A stretch of DNA of 64,000 nt from Mytilinidion resinicola (GCF_010093595.1 NW_022985444.1:378676-442675); one strand, 5' to 3'. Positions 33,440 to 45,236 are shown, counted from the first letter of the stretch. Notes: a model not told the origin generated them from the letters alone. Translations and numbers: made by a program.

Positions 33440-34399
33440 GGGCACGAGTACCTGTACACCCCCCTATAGTATCCGCACACCCCCTTTTTGGTACCTGCAC
33501 ACCCCCCAACCCGTCTAATCGTCTGATTGGCTCTAAGGGTTGCTCCGGAGCCTCCGATTCGCTCGCTTAACCCGCTCACCAATTCCAAATGCTCTCTCCA
33601 AATGCGGCGTGGCCACAAACAATCACATCCTCATCCTCCACAATACACTCCCTCTACCTCTCGCCATGGCCCTCCAGCCGCCACGGCTAGACTACTACGC
33701 TACGGCAGAGGAAGCGCATACTGCTATACAAGCGCACGCCTCAGCGCAGGGCTACGGCCTGGTGAAGTACCGTAGCAAACCCGACAAGTACAAGCGGACC
33801 CGAAAGATATGGTATCAGTGTATTTTCGCAGGCTACTATGAACCTCAGAATCGTGTACGTGATACAGAAACCAAGAAGAACGGTTGTACTATGCACGGAA
33901 CTCTCACCCGACAGCCAGAGGGCACCTAGATATGGCAGACGGTGGAGGCATCTCATTGCGGCCACGAACCTGTGCTCAAAGCGTCAGCTATCGTAGTCCT
34001 ACGCCGCCTTGAGCGCACGGAGGAGGTGAAGAAGATCATTCGCGATGACCTCTCTAGCGGCGGTGCACTGCAGGCTACGTATACAAAGCTACTAAAATGG
34101 AGAGGCTGCGCAGCCTACGTGTAGCTATACGCAGAGCCTAGTACGGCCTCACTTACGTACGGCTGTATATAGTATGCAGGAAACGGAAAGAATGCATGAT
34201 AAAATAGAGAGGCTGCAGCAGCCTCACGTACGGCCTCACGTACGGCCTCACGTACGGCACGGATGCACGTAAGAATAGAGCTCCGGACGAAGCTCCGAGC
34301 CGTTCTAGCCAATCAAAAGATCAGACGGAAGGGGGGGTGTGCATGTACTAAAAAGGGGGTGTGCGGATACTATAGGGGGGTGTACAGGTACTCGTGCCC
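33440..34399. mobile_element. 960-bp Mutator-like (MULE-type) element with 8-bp target duplication
   Basis: The terminal inverted repeats match perfectly for 50 bp from each end (first bases GGGCACGAGTACCTGTACAC) and imperfectly for about 93 bp. An 8-bp direct repeat, TTTTTCTC, flanks the element at 33432-33439 and 34400-34407. An 8-9 bp duplication is typical of Mutator-like elements. The inside holds the N-terminal part of a transposase but no catalytic domain, so movement would need another copy. The perfect ends and target duplication point to recent insertion. Related remnant: 22161-22707. Confidence 0.88.
33666..34124 (+). pseudogene. Truncated MULE transposase N-terminus with one in-frame stop
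   Basis: From an ATG at 33666 the frame runs 87 codons to a TAG at 33927-33929, and the same frame then stays open to 34124. The first part resembles the FAR1/WRKY-GCM1-like zinc DNA-binding domain of Mutator-like transposases: a predicted helix (TAEEAHTAIQAHASAQGY), a basic stretch (KPDKYKRTRK), Cys residues and a C...H pair (KKNGCTMHGTL). After the stop come CGHEP and a short helical segment like the linker of these proteins. The DDE catalytic domain is absent. As it stands the element could make an 87-residue DNA-binding peptide. Confidence 0.65.
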
Positions 34400-34407
34400 T
34401 TTTTCTC
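34400..34407. repeat. Target-site duplication, right copy
   Basis: TTTTTCTC directly after the terminal inverted repeat, identical to 33432-33439. Confidence 0.85.
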
Positions 34408-34553
34408 AGTCGTTTCATGGGAAAGAACTGCTAGATTGAATGATTTGTGACGCAGGAGAATGTCTAGTCCTCCTCAAGGGAAGGTGAAATTAAAGGACCG
34501 CTAGGAATTAACCACACAGGACCAGTACTAAAGGCAGCTCACGAGTCTTCGTC

Positions 34554-35902
34554 ATGCCAACGTGCCTAGGTCAGTTTCTCCGACACACCTACTCCGCCGC
34601 CGCAACCACACCTACCACCACCCAATCCCCCAATCGCAAAGAGCTCGGATACGCAATGGATGAGAACGATCTCAACTCCCCGCAAATGCGGAATGTGATC
34701 TCGATCGTCGCGCAAATCAGACGAGCAAAGACCTACTATGCCGCCGGTCTCCCGACTTCTTTTCCCCAGGGTAAGTCATTCATACAGTCATATCTTGCCG
34801 ACTTCCGCACGTCTCCTGAAGCACTACAGGCTGCGGCAAGAAATGTGAACATACGCTGATTACACGTAGGGAATTAGCTTCTTTCTGCAAGATCAAAGCC
34901 CTGCCCAATGGCCAAGGTAAAGGCGTCTTCGCGAAGTGCTTCATCAAGGCCGGCACTCGCATCACCTGCGGCAAGCCAGACATACTGGTTGGACCTAGAG
35001 GAGCTAGCTTTGGCGATATCTTTCCTGTCTTCCAAGCCTTGTCTCCCGTCAACGAGGCTCGTTTCCTCGCCTTGTCCACCTACGCCGCCAAGATCCGCGA
35101 ATTGCAAGACCACCCCTAAGCTTCGTACGACGCCGCGGGCCCCGAAGCGCGCAAATACCTCGACTAAGTCATAGACTTACACTCCAAGTGGTCTCGCAAC
35201 GCGCAGAACTTCGCACCATACCCCGGTGAAGCTCTACGCCTCGACTTCGCGCATGTGAAGCACTCATGCGTTCCAAACATCTTGCCACACAACGATGGCG
35301 AGGGCGTGCTCACCGTGCTTGTGCTCAAAGATATTGCGGCTGGTGAGGAGTTCACGAAGACACACGCTGGACCACTTCTGACCCTCGAACAACGCAAGAA
35401 AGAGCTTGCAGACCTAGACATCATCTGCTCGTGCGCAGCATGCGATATGACAACAGCTTTTAGTCGGAAATTCGAGATTCGTCAGCATAAGATCCAACGC
35501 CTGGCAACGGCGATGGGAACGGCGGCCAAACTGCGAATCGGGGAATATGCTCCTTCTCTCGCCGAGATCAGCAAGGATCCGATGGTAAGCAACCTGCAAA
35601 TGCATCGGGCTATGGACCGTTTGGCGCAGCTATTGCTGGAGAGGGACTTTCCTCAAGTGGACTTCAAGTTCGTATGGCTTGCATCGACTGCCCTCTGGGA
35701 CCAACTGACCCTCATCCTTGGCAAGGCGGGTCGACGCCCGACTCGAGAGGCGTGGGTTCAGCGATACAAGTGGGAGATGGAGCTGGCGAGAATGGATATG
35801 TTCGTCTACCCGCCTGGCCACAAACAGTATGAAGACGGCAAGAGGTTCATGGCAATGTACGACATGCAAGTGGCGAAGGATGTCGCATCCCGCAAAGCCT
35901 AG
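34554..35902 (+). pseudogene. SET-domain protein pseudogene
   Basis: Exons 34554-34770 and 34830-35902 join in phase through a GTAAGT...TACAG intron. SET domains are protein lysine methyltransferases. Seen: a possible zinc knuckle (GCGKKCEHT), the SET start (GQGKGVFAKCFIKAGTRI), and the catalytic HSCVPNILPH with later EEFTKTHAG and the post-SET ICSCAACD motif. Two in-frame TAA stops lie at 35117-35119 and 35165-35167, 48 bp apart between the first SET part and the HSC motif; both could come from CAA by one C-to-T change. No intron that removes both is apparent. Outside the stops, 430 codons stay in frame, so the inactivation is recent or the stops need checking. Confidence 0.65.
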
Positions 35903-36647
35903 GCGAACGATTGGCTAGGAGTGAGCTCTGGGTATGCAGGCACCTTGCTTTAAGTGGAGCTGGATGGCCTCAAAACGACCAATCGGGTGTTGGGAGTGGT
36001 AGATGAAGATTTCTCGGTCTATACACTTGTATAACACAAAGGCAGAAGCCTGTGTCGAGGTTTCTGCCACTACCAAGGCTCTTTCAAGCCGATATCACAA
36101 ATTCTAATAGAATTCGTAAAGTTTGAGAAGTTGAAACAGCTGCACCTTCAAGTAATCCTTGAGCTCCTTTGCCATGAGTGGATCCTGCGATAACGAATGT
36201 AGTTGGACAAGGCACAGCCGCCCGATGGAGGCGTTTCACAAAAGCCATTACCCGTAGCAGTCATTTGACCCCCAACCCAACATTTTAAGCGTTGTCCCCT
36301 TTCCCACTTTCTCTCTCCTTCATCACCAACCTCATCGAAATTTTTTATCTCTACCATCTAGCATTCAAGAAAAATGTAATTCGAGTTCAGAGCCGGGACA
36401 CCTATCTGATCGGTCCGTGCGTTGTTTGCTTCTTCTATCAAACCCCTCAACCACCAGCACTAGAATGGTACGGCATCTTGTATATCGTACTCTGATCTTT
36501 GGTGGTGAGGGTTCAGGCCAGGATGGTGTTCTGAAATCGAATTTTACAGCTCTAAGGCCTCTAGGCATCCGCCAACCCTCCACTCACGTCCTACCCCAGC
36601 GAACCACGCTCCCAGTGAACTGCAAACCCGTCTTCTATTTCAAAAGT
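35903..36647. other. Intergenic region between the SET pseudogene and the ankyrin gene
   Basis: This lies between the 3' ends of two convergent genes. No gene or repeat is seen. Confidence 0.45.
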
Positions 36648-38523
36648 CTATAACGAGAAACCCCATGTCTCGCAGCACTCACAACCCCCATATCTACCTT
36701 GCATCTCCTCCAAACTCCAGTCAATGTCTATAGGCGATACCTTTGACTTAAAACCAGTAGTTTTCGGGATCTCAGTCCACTTCCTATACGAGTCCTCACC
36801 ACAGCTCTTTGCAACATCGCTAGGCGTGACACTACGATCAACAAGGGAAGGAGGAACAAACCGAGACGTCGCCTGGCTGACAGCCTGTGGATCAACACCA
36901 TTTTTCAAAAGGAAAGGCATGACATTAAACCTTCCCGCACCAGCCGCAACATGAAGTAAGTTCCACTCTCGCAGATCTCTGGTTTGGCCTGGATTGTCGT
37001 AACAAGACCACAGCTCTTGCATCGTCTCCAAGTTGCCAAAGCATACAGCACAGAACAGTGGCGTCCACTCTAAGTTGTAAGTTCGAACGTCAACAGAAGC
37101 TTGGAGTCGCAAAAGAGATCGAACATCTTCATGCGTACCAAAGGCGGCTGCCCTGTGAAGAGCAGTCCAACCACAATCATCTTGAGCGTCAAAGATGCTG
37201 AAGGAGTTGCACGCAAGGATCTCAATGAACTCCGTCTGAGGTTCCCGCTTACGAGAGGAGCCGAATAGTAGGATCGCTGCCGTGTATCCTTCCACTCCTA
37301 TGACCTCAGGGTCGGCGTCATTGTTCAAGCACAGTCTCGCAATTTGTGGTTGTCTCCAGTACGCGGCGGCCAGAAGGATGCTTCTATCTACAATGTTAGT
37401 ATTATATTTACGGAGCTAAGGCAACAATTCTTACGAAGTAACCGGTGTGCCTTCGTGGATTAGATATTCTGCAAGTTCAGTCGATCCACTTGCGGCAGCA
37501 TGCTGTATCTATTAATACTCTCCAATCATAGGAATGGGCATACATACCCAAAGCAGAGTCTTTGATCGTTCAGATACATCGTTTGGAGATGCCTTACCCC
37601 GCCGAAAGAGGTCGCGGACCGCAACAAGATCACCCTTTCTGCAGGCCATGATGATTTCAGAGTCGTTGGGCACATAGTTAACCATGCTGAGCCTACCACC
37701 AAGGAGAACTATGTTACTCCATGTGGATGAAGGTCTCTGAAAGCTGAGTGATATCTTAACTGCCAGTCGCCTAGCCAGAGTTGGAAGTAAGAATATGGCA
37801 AGGCAGTCATACCGCAGTTGAGATCCGTCGGTAGTTGTCAAGATAATCAGCTCGCAGGCTAGAAGCCACTTCCAGAATTCGGATAGCATGAGTGCATTGA
37901 GATATCGCTGGCTTTTGGGGGCAGTCTTGGAAGTATTTTGGTTGGGTCGAACAAGCGCGGAAGGCGTCTGGAGCTGTCGCTCTATGCGGAGTGTTTCGAT
38001 GGCATCCTGCGTCTTTTTAAAGTGCTGTTTTGTCTCTACATAGGCTGTCGAAGTCATTTTCCTATGTATGGTCAGAGTCCTGTATACAGTTCGGAGTGAT
38101 CGCATCATACATATTGGTGAGCTGCAAAACGACGCTCAAACTAATCTCCGTTTTTTGAAGATGCATCAGATACTCCTCCGCCTTTTTCTTTTCAAACAAT
38201 ACCCACATTATCCGCCGTTTTGACTTTTGGCCGAGATTTCCACATTCCTTGTGAATAGCACCTATATTGCACTTGGCCACTTTGAGAGCCTCGCCTAAGG
38301 TGCGAATCTCAGAGCCATCCAGCAGTTGGTCAATTCCAGACTGGTTTGCATTGCTTTCTAAACACTGGAGCTCCTTGACAATGAGGTTGGTCTGTTCTTG
38401 CAGTCGTGCTAGCTCTCTAGGCGCAGAGTGCAGACCACGAAACAAATCGGTTGTGAGAAAGGAAATTTCTTTGGCAAGCGCAATGAGTGTTACGATAGAT
38501 GCAACGGCACTGATGGGTTCCAT
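36648..38523 (-). CDS. Ankyrin-repeat protein with fungal STAND-type N-terminal domain
   Basis: Exons 38111-38523, 37548-38061, 37435-37508 and 36648-37383 give 578 residues, all joins in phase. The N-terminal part (MEPISAVASIVTLIALAKEI, then LQEQTNLIVKELQCLE) resembles the alpha-helical Helo-like or fungal N-terminal domain found on NLR-like and prion-forming incompatibility proteins. There is no NACHT domain. The C-terminal half carries ankyrin repeats, for example DSEIIMACRKGDLVAVRDLF, IQHAAASGSTELAEYLI, GWTALHRAAAFGTHEDVRSL and NLLHVAAGAGRFNVMPFLLK. The end (GGCECCETWGF) is Cys-rich. A signalling or self-recognition role is likely from the architecture, but no target is known. The gene looks intact, unlike its relatives at 50-59 kb. 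Confidence 0.8.
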
Positions 38524-39293
38524 GATTTAGATTGAGCTGAAATGCAAGATAAATCAAGGGGCGAATTTCCATATTTCCAAGGAAAAGAGAAGGCAAGGTC
38601 TACTAGTAGGGTCCCGCCTTAGGGAAAGCCTGTTCAACACGTGGCGCTGCGGCATATCTTGTTGGGAGCAGAATGTTAATCTGAGTGGTTGAAAGAATGA
38701 GGCTTTCGACGTGGCAGACCTCAGCCTTGTGTCACCCCCAGGCTTACCATGAGAAATCTGCCTAGACCTAAATTTAGAGAGACGCGAGAAGGGCATGTCA
38801 GAGCCCAAGCCGTTTTTAAGCCCACAAATCCGCCCAGGCCGACTCAATGAATGCCATCGGTTCTTTATATATTGGCCTAGGTACGCACACAATATCGTTA
38901 TCTTTCCTATTCCCGAATAAAAGACTCGAGCGACCATCACGATACAAGTGCAAGGATATATATATTTGCGATTATCAGCGTCAAAGATGCATGATGCATT
39001 ATGTGGCCGGTACGTTGTCAGGGTGCACCTCTAATATGGAATACTAAGAAAGAATCCAGAGACGACCCACAACTTAGAGGGGGTTGTTCGGACTCCGATC
39101 TGCAACCAAGAGATGGAGGAGGAGGAGGCCCGTGTTAGGTAAATGGGAATGAAAACTCAGCTTCCATTGTAGAGGCCATACGGGCCGTATAAATAGAGGA
39201 AAGAGGTGATACACCCCCTAGAGCTACCAGTGCCGCTGCACCGAAAAGGAAGAAGCAATCATGCTGATACAGGAGGAAGTGACAGGTAGTGCA
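38524..39293. other. Promoter side of the ankyrin gene
   Basis: No gene is seen. The stretch before 38524 in the minus direction is the likely promoter. Confidence 0.4.
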
Positions 39294-39890
39294 TCACCAG
39301 CGCATCAGTGCAAACAACTTGATCTCCCTTCCTGGAGACCACGCTTCAATATCAACCACTACTTCACCTCTCGCCACCCCTTTCTGTAGAATCACCCCCT
39401 CTAGTGCCTCAAACACTAACATCCAACCTATCTCGCCGTCCCAATACGCATGCGTATGAGTCTCCAGCACCACGCCGTCATTCCCCACCACTTCCTCTCC
39501 GCCAGCACCCACCTCATCCGCAGAATCTCTCAGTAATAGTAACCCTGTCTTGTCTACCACCTTCTCAGCTCAGTCTACTCCATCTTTTACCACCTCCCCC
39601 ATTTTCCCCGCTTCGCTCCATACCCGTACTATCCCCCAGCACACCCGCTCCCCCAACCACCGTTCCACTCCCCCCGATCTTGCCCACTCTAACCACCCTA
39701 CCCGCTCTAAAGATCGAAAAGACACCGCACTCATACCCGCATACTCACTCCTCAACTCCCCCTCCCCCTCCCCTTTCTTCTCCCCATCTCTCTCACCCGC
39801 TCCTAACCCTCCCTTCACCACCTCACCATCAGCAAAACCATGCCCCGCTTCAACGAAACGATGGGAAGTCGTGGTTCTTCAGCATCGTTC
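39294..39890 (-). pseudogene. Possible coding remnant with one in-frame stop (weak)
   Basis: A minus-strand frame is open on both sides of a single TGA: upstream it covers about 39573-39890 and downstream it runs to a stop at 39294. The translation looks protein-like (FVEAGHGFADGEVV; later ETHTHAYWDGEIGWMLVFEA) but I do not recognise the family. No ATG or convincing splice start is seen. The opposite strand is very Pro/Ser-rich and could be the cause of the openness. It may be a decayed gene or chance. Confidence 0.25.
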
Positions 39891-40276
39891 ACCTGCGGAG
39901 CATGATGCCGATGCGCCACCTTCGAGGTATCCCACCTAAGATGGTAAGAACGGTGCCTTAGCGGGGCGTTGAGCGACGGAAGGGGATGGGCCAAGCGTTA
40001 GTTACTAGCGGCTATATCCTTACCGCCTCTACCCCGACGCCTCAGCGAACGCTGTTAAGTTCTTGAGATTCCGGGGCAGGGCTGGGATCGGCGGAGGATC
40101 GGTTTGGAGGGTTCGAATGGGGTTTGAAGGTATTGGGAGCGTTGGTTGAAGGGTTCGCGGAGCGACAACGTGGTTTCGTAGATGTGCAGGCGGGTAAAGG
40201 GGACAGCGAATCGAGATGGCGGAGAAGAAAAAAATGAGGAGCAGAAAAGGAAAGGGATGGTGTGGTGTCGGTGTGG

Positions 40277-40308
<32 letters not shown>

Positions 40309-41498
40309 TTTCCGAGTGATGTATGTATAGACTCTGAATCCCTTCATCCATATCGTATCGCAGTCACCACGTAATTACTTACTCTCGAGCCCGTCTCTGC
40401 TTCATTCCGTGATTTAGGGAATGACCATCCCGCGCATACCACAAGGGCTCAGAGATATAAGATGAAATCGTATTCCATGAGGTTACATACGCCTCAATTT
40501 CCTCAAGCATTCCAAGAAAGAGCACCGAAGCTCAGATGGCCTATCATATCCAGGTGCGGAAAATGAATGGACGCTGGGCCCCAGGTCTGGACTACCTGTT
40601 AAGTCTACAATCTATCCACGTGCGGAAAAAATTAGTATTCTGAGCTGGGGTTCGAGTCGCGTAGACTCTCTTTTTGGTTTTTCAGTTTCGGGGGTGTCAC
40701 GTGGTGAGCACGTGGTAAGCACGTGGTGGAGGATGAATGTATGGCGTTTTTTGGATCGTAGTGAGTGAGGGAAGAGAGTTGTTATTCCTTTTTTGCTTTC
40801 ATGACAATGTAGGGTGATCGATTGGTTTGATACTAAGACGTGGAAATGAGGAAATAGAAATCACCAGTCACTTCAGTAATTAAGAAATAAGAGTGGAAGG
40901 CATCATGCAGTATACCATGCAGGCATATTCTTTCATTGCGCTTGACTACGTAGAACATAGCTGCACAATTCAAATGCCTTCAAGCAGCCACCATCTCTCT
41001 CGCGAAGTCGAGTAGAGAGCTGAAGAACAAGCAGGCAACAATCTACCAGGAACACCGCCGAGGAGAAAACACAAGACACGCCTCAGTCGGTCCAGCTGTA
41101 GAATAAACCTGCCTACCCACCCCCACCCGCATTGGAGACAAAGACAGAGATATAGCCGCCATACCATAGCATACCATGCTAGACAGAACGCCGGAAAGCA
41201 CACGACATGACCCTTGTCGTAAAAATAGTGTATCAAAGCCCAGCCCACCCATCATGCACAGGCTCATAGAGTGTTTCCTTGTTGAAGACCCGTAAAGACG
41301 CCGATAGTATGCATTAGGAGAGTTCGTTGCAAGGAAAAAAGGAAGAAGCCGTGATGGGAGATGGATTGACATGGAAACTCGAATTATGTCGTGAAAGGAA
41401 TGAGCGTGGAGTTTGCCGTCTAAAAGCCTAGGAATGCATGTACAGGAAGAAGAAACCAAGAGAGTCTCGGACAGTCGGGTATGTGGAAAGATTAGGCC
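39891..41498. other. Intergenic region with a GAT microsatellite
   Basis: No gene is supported. A (GAT)n run of about ten units lies at 40276-40308. The 40690-40730 stretch repeats CACGTGGT three times. Confidence 0.45.
40276..40308. repeat. GAT microsatellite
   Basis: Ten or so uninterrupted GAT units in non-coding DNA. Confidence 0.85.
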
Positions 41499-43944
41499 CT
41501 AATGAGCGTAAGTCGCTCGGTGCAGCTTGTAGTCAGGAAGAAGATCGAAGCCATCGTTCTCGGAATTGTACCGCCACGCTTTGAACTCGACGCCGTACGG
41601 TTTCGGCTCGAGCTGATAAAGCATCCCAAGTGGACATTCCAGATCGGCAACGTCTTTGCGATCCAGGTTCTGGAAATAAGCGAGTAGAACGCGAGCGACG
41701 GAGCGATGGGCGACTAGAAGACAATGGTCGGTCATGCGTTCCAGCTCGACAATAACGGGTCGGAGCCGATTGATGACATCGAGGTATCCCTCACCACCCG
41801 GTCCTGGGTAGCGATAGCCCATCTTGTCCTTTCGTCGACGAGAGAACTCTTCCTCGTATCGAGATCGTATCTCATCGTAGGTTAGACCCTCCATGATACC
41901 AGCGTTGAGTTCGTCCAACATTCGCATTTGCTTCGTCTCATAGTCTTCTTCGTCAAAGTACTGCGCAGACTGAATGCTTCGCTTGAGCATGGAGGTCCAA
42001 ACGCAGAAGTTCCTGGGTTCATCGAGGTGAGGTCCATAGTGCGGATTGGGTGGAGTGTGGTCACCAGGATGCGGTGGGAAATGCGTGTGGGCAAATTTGT
42101 CCGCTTGATGGATGTCCCATTCCTTGCGCTGTTGGTCAATGAATTTGGTCATCGCTTTGGCGTATCGAGTGCCATTTGCGCTCAGATCGGAATCGCCACC
42201 AATCTTGCCGGCGACATTGTCCAGGGACTCTCCATGTCGTGTAATCCAGATCATACGTGGCGTGAGGTTGAAATTCAATAGGTAGTAAACGGCCGTTGAA
42301 GAAAGAAAGCCTCTGATCTGATGCGAGATGACTTTCCGGCCAACATCGACCATCTTCACAAACGGCATGTTGTTCTCTTCCTCATAGTCGCCTAATGGTA
42401 CGTAGTTCTTCTCATAGATTGCAACACGCTTCCGGAAATCCTCCAGTGCTGCCACGGGATCCTTGCCGTCATAATCAGGTCCAGAAAGTTTGAGACGCAT
42501 GTTGGACTCCAGTAGCCTCTGATCCTGGCATACGCTCTCTACAAAGAGAACGTTCAGCTCAGGTCCAGCCCTCTCGCGGATATGTATCATTATCTGCTTG
42601 CGTCGGTTCAGCGTGCTGTTAGTGGCGTCGAAAATGCCAACGGAGCCATTTCCAATGAGGATGTAGTCCAAAAGATCATCTAAAGTCTCCATGGCACATT
42701 GCTCTCTTATTAGAGCGGCTTTCTTATTCTGGGGGTCGAAAAAGCTGGCGGATTGGTCCATCGCATCGGTGTCCTGGTCATCGTCTGGAGTAGATGCGCG
42801 TTCGATTTCGGGAAACTTAGCTTCCAAGTGCGCATGCAATGTATCGTCTACGGCAAAATCGTCATGTTCCTCGACGTGGGGGTGCACGGGGCTTGGCAGG
42901 TGGAGTGGCGCGAGTCCGTCGTCGGCTTGAGGGTGACCGTTGATGAGGATTTGGGCAGCAATCTGGTGGTGATTCGGCCTAGGTTTGTCCGGTATAGTCG
43001 AATAGCTATTGCTTTCTGCGCCAGAGAAGTTTGAGCGAGTTGGACCACCAGTCTGCGCTTGTCCACCAGCAGCTACCCGACGACGTTCGCCAACGTTGAA
43101 GATCTTGGTGTCATGCTGCAGCCAGTTCAAGTATCGCGCCATCTTCTTGGTGATGTAGCTCTTGCCTCGGGCAGGCAAGCCCACCATGACGATGACAAGC
43201 TTGGACCCGACATCTCGCTGTGCTATGCGGCCGTCGGGGGAGACCTTTGACTTGGTCAAGCCGGGGATGTCGAGGGTGGTAGGGCGGATGCGAGGAGTGG
43301 AGGCCGTGGAGGTGCCCATGGAATTGGTCCGGGTCATCGCGGGTCTGCGAGACAATCAGTATTCGATTGATTTTGTAGAGTTTTCCATGAATGCAGAGGT
43401 CTACGTTCGTCTGGGTTTCATCGCCGGGCATGCTTCGATGGATTTCAAAGGGCGGCATGAGGTGGGGGTGTACGGTCTTGACAACCTTGACAGCTCACCG
43501 GGCCCCCCAAGCAGCAACAGGTAGTGTACACTGGCTAAAGACGAGGAAGAGTATCATGAATTCGAGAATGACTCACATTCGCGGGCTGCTTGGAGCTGAC
43601 GGCGCAGGAGTGTCGCTGAGGGCAGCTCCAACGCCATCCTTGGCGATGACTGGCACATGGTGGCCGTTTACAAAAGGAAGAGGCTTCAAGTCGCCACGGT
43701 TTTGAGAAGGGATAGCCTTCTTGGTAGTGACGGGCAGCGATGCAGGATCAGTGACGGGCGTCTTGTCCAACGCGCGCACGGCACCGCCGCTTTCGCAGCG
43801 GATGTCGTTGCTTCGTTCGTAGCCGTGGATGGGAATCTGGCTCATAAGGACGGATTTGGCGAAGACGGAGTGCTGGCTTTGGCGGCGTAGAGGCTGGGGG
43901 TGCTGCATGCGAAGCTGCTGCGGGTCGGAAGTGATGAGAGGCAT
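41499..43944 (-). CDS. 6-phosphofructo-2-kinase/fructose-2,6-bisphosphatase
   Basis: Exon 1 is 43577-43944 and exon 2 is 41499-43344, joined in phase across a 232-nt intron, giving 737 residues. The enzyme makes and removes fructose 2,6-bisphosphate, the main switch between glycolysis and gluconeogenesis. Seen: a fungal N-terminal extension of about 165 residues, the kinase P-loop GLPARGKS (about 178-185), IFDATNSTLNRRKQI, then the phosphatase signature ITRHGES (His near 493), CVWTSMLKRSIQSAQ, LDELNAGIMEGLTYDEI and a second His in LVAHRSVARV. Both catalytic halves keep their key residues, unlike some yeast paralogues with a dead phosphatase. An acidic, low-complexity insertion of about 110 residues interrupts the kinase domain after FNVGERRR; it may be regulatory. 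Confidence 0.92.
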
Positions 43945-44769
43945 GATGGTGTTGCGGCTCGTTAAACCGCCGAGGCCGGCTTGGCCGCTTTGAGAGATCG
44001 GGCCGGTCGGCGCTGCGGTGGTGTGAAATGCTGGCCAGGTACGGCGATAGTGGTGTGCTGGTGGTGTTGATGCTGTGGGACGGGCCTCTTGAGCGATAAT
44101 GAGGCTGCAGCAGGCGGAGCGAGGCGTGGGAGGCAGAGCGGTGGTGAATGGGTGCAGAAGCTGCGAGGCGGATCGGAATGGTGTCGGAGCAGCTCAGCAG
44201 GATTTATGGAGACCTCCGCCCGCTCTGACTGACGGTGCGGTGGTTCAGAGCGGGCGGCAGAGCAGAGCGTCGCGCAACGGCGGCATCAATTGAAGCTGTG
44301 CTGATGAGGGCAGCCTGGTCCGTTCCCGGGCGGCGACTTGATATGTAGCAGCTTGGCTGTCGCACCCCGGAGTGATGCACGCAGAGGCACCCCCACTGCC
44401 CGCGGGCATGACATCGCCAATCATCCACGCACGCCGCCAGCTTCACCGACGACAGATAGAGGACGCGCAATCGTACAGCCAGGCAGGGCTCTGCATTTCG
44501 CCTGCACAGCCGGCCGCAGTCTGCCGCTCTCCGGAGGCCTCCAGACGCTGCCAGCGCCCGCCAGGCGTGCAGCTGCTCCCGCGTGCGATTTCCAGCGAGT
44601 CGATATCTCAAGTCTGCATGTCCGAGCACGGCGAGATTCCCGCCTGGAGAGCCGACGCTCACCTGCTTCCTCCCGGGTCGCACTGGCGCGGCGGAGCGTC
44701 AGCGTGCGACATTCCAAGACTGCTCCCAAGCCTCTTGGCCGTCGTGGTCGCTGCAATGTGCCTGTTCCT
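43945..44769. other. Promoter region between the PFK2-type gene and the DUF202 gene
   Basis: GC-rich DNA with overlapping open frames on both strands; none has family resemblance. It likely holds the PFK2-type promoter and the 3' end of the DUF202 gene. Confidence 0.45.
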
Positions 44770-45236
44770 TCAGGACTTGAGGTGCACCGTGAGGACAAGC
44801 AGGCACACGTAGGCTGCGATGCTCAGCGCCGTCAGCACCGATACAACGTTGCCGCTGGTCCTGAACTTCTTGCGGTGCAACCCATCCTCGCCCACCTCGG
44901 AGAAGAACTGCTTGTTCCCTTGCTGCCGGCGGAAGAGGCTGGTGAATAGTACGCCCGCCCCGTACACGGCGAAGAGCGCTCCAATCGAGTAGAACTCGGA
45001 CGTGAAGATTTTCAGCACGATGAGTGCGAACGAGAACTGCCCAATTGCCGTCCGCATGTATGCACCCTCGAAAGTTCTTTGTGCTGCCCGGATCTCAACA
45101 AGCTCCGCTGGGGTGAGGACGACTGAGCGTGCACGGTGGAGGCGGAGCGTGTAGCGGTCGGAGGCATGGCGTCCCTAAAAGCAATATTGATTAGGCAAAA
45201 GCAACGCTACGCCAGGAGATTCCGCACCTCAAACAT
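44770..45236 (-). CDS. DUF202-domain small membrane protein
   Basis: The main exon is 44770-45174 and opens after a TTTTAG acceptor. A 9-nt first exon (45228-45236, MFE) would fit in phase through a 53-nt intron with a GTGCGG donor, giving 137 residues; a different 5' exon is possible, as many fungal relatives have longer N-termini. Seen: the DUF202 signature YTLRLHRARSVVLTPAE, EIRAAQRTFEGAYMRTAIGQ, and membrane segments FSFALIVLKIF, FYSIGALFAVYGAGVLF and a final VVSVLTALSIAAYVCLLVL. Some DUF202 proteins relate to vacuolar Vtc1-like subunits; function here is unknown. Confidence 0.75.

Noticed and set aside
44372..44812. Long plus-strand frames across the PFK2-type promoter
   Set aside because: GC-rich DNA open in several frames on both strands, with Pro/Ala/Arg-rich translations and no family.
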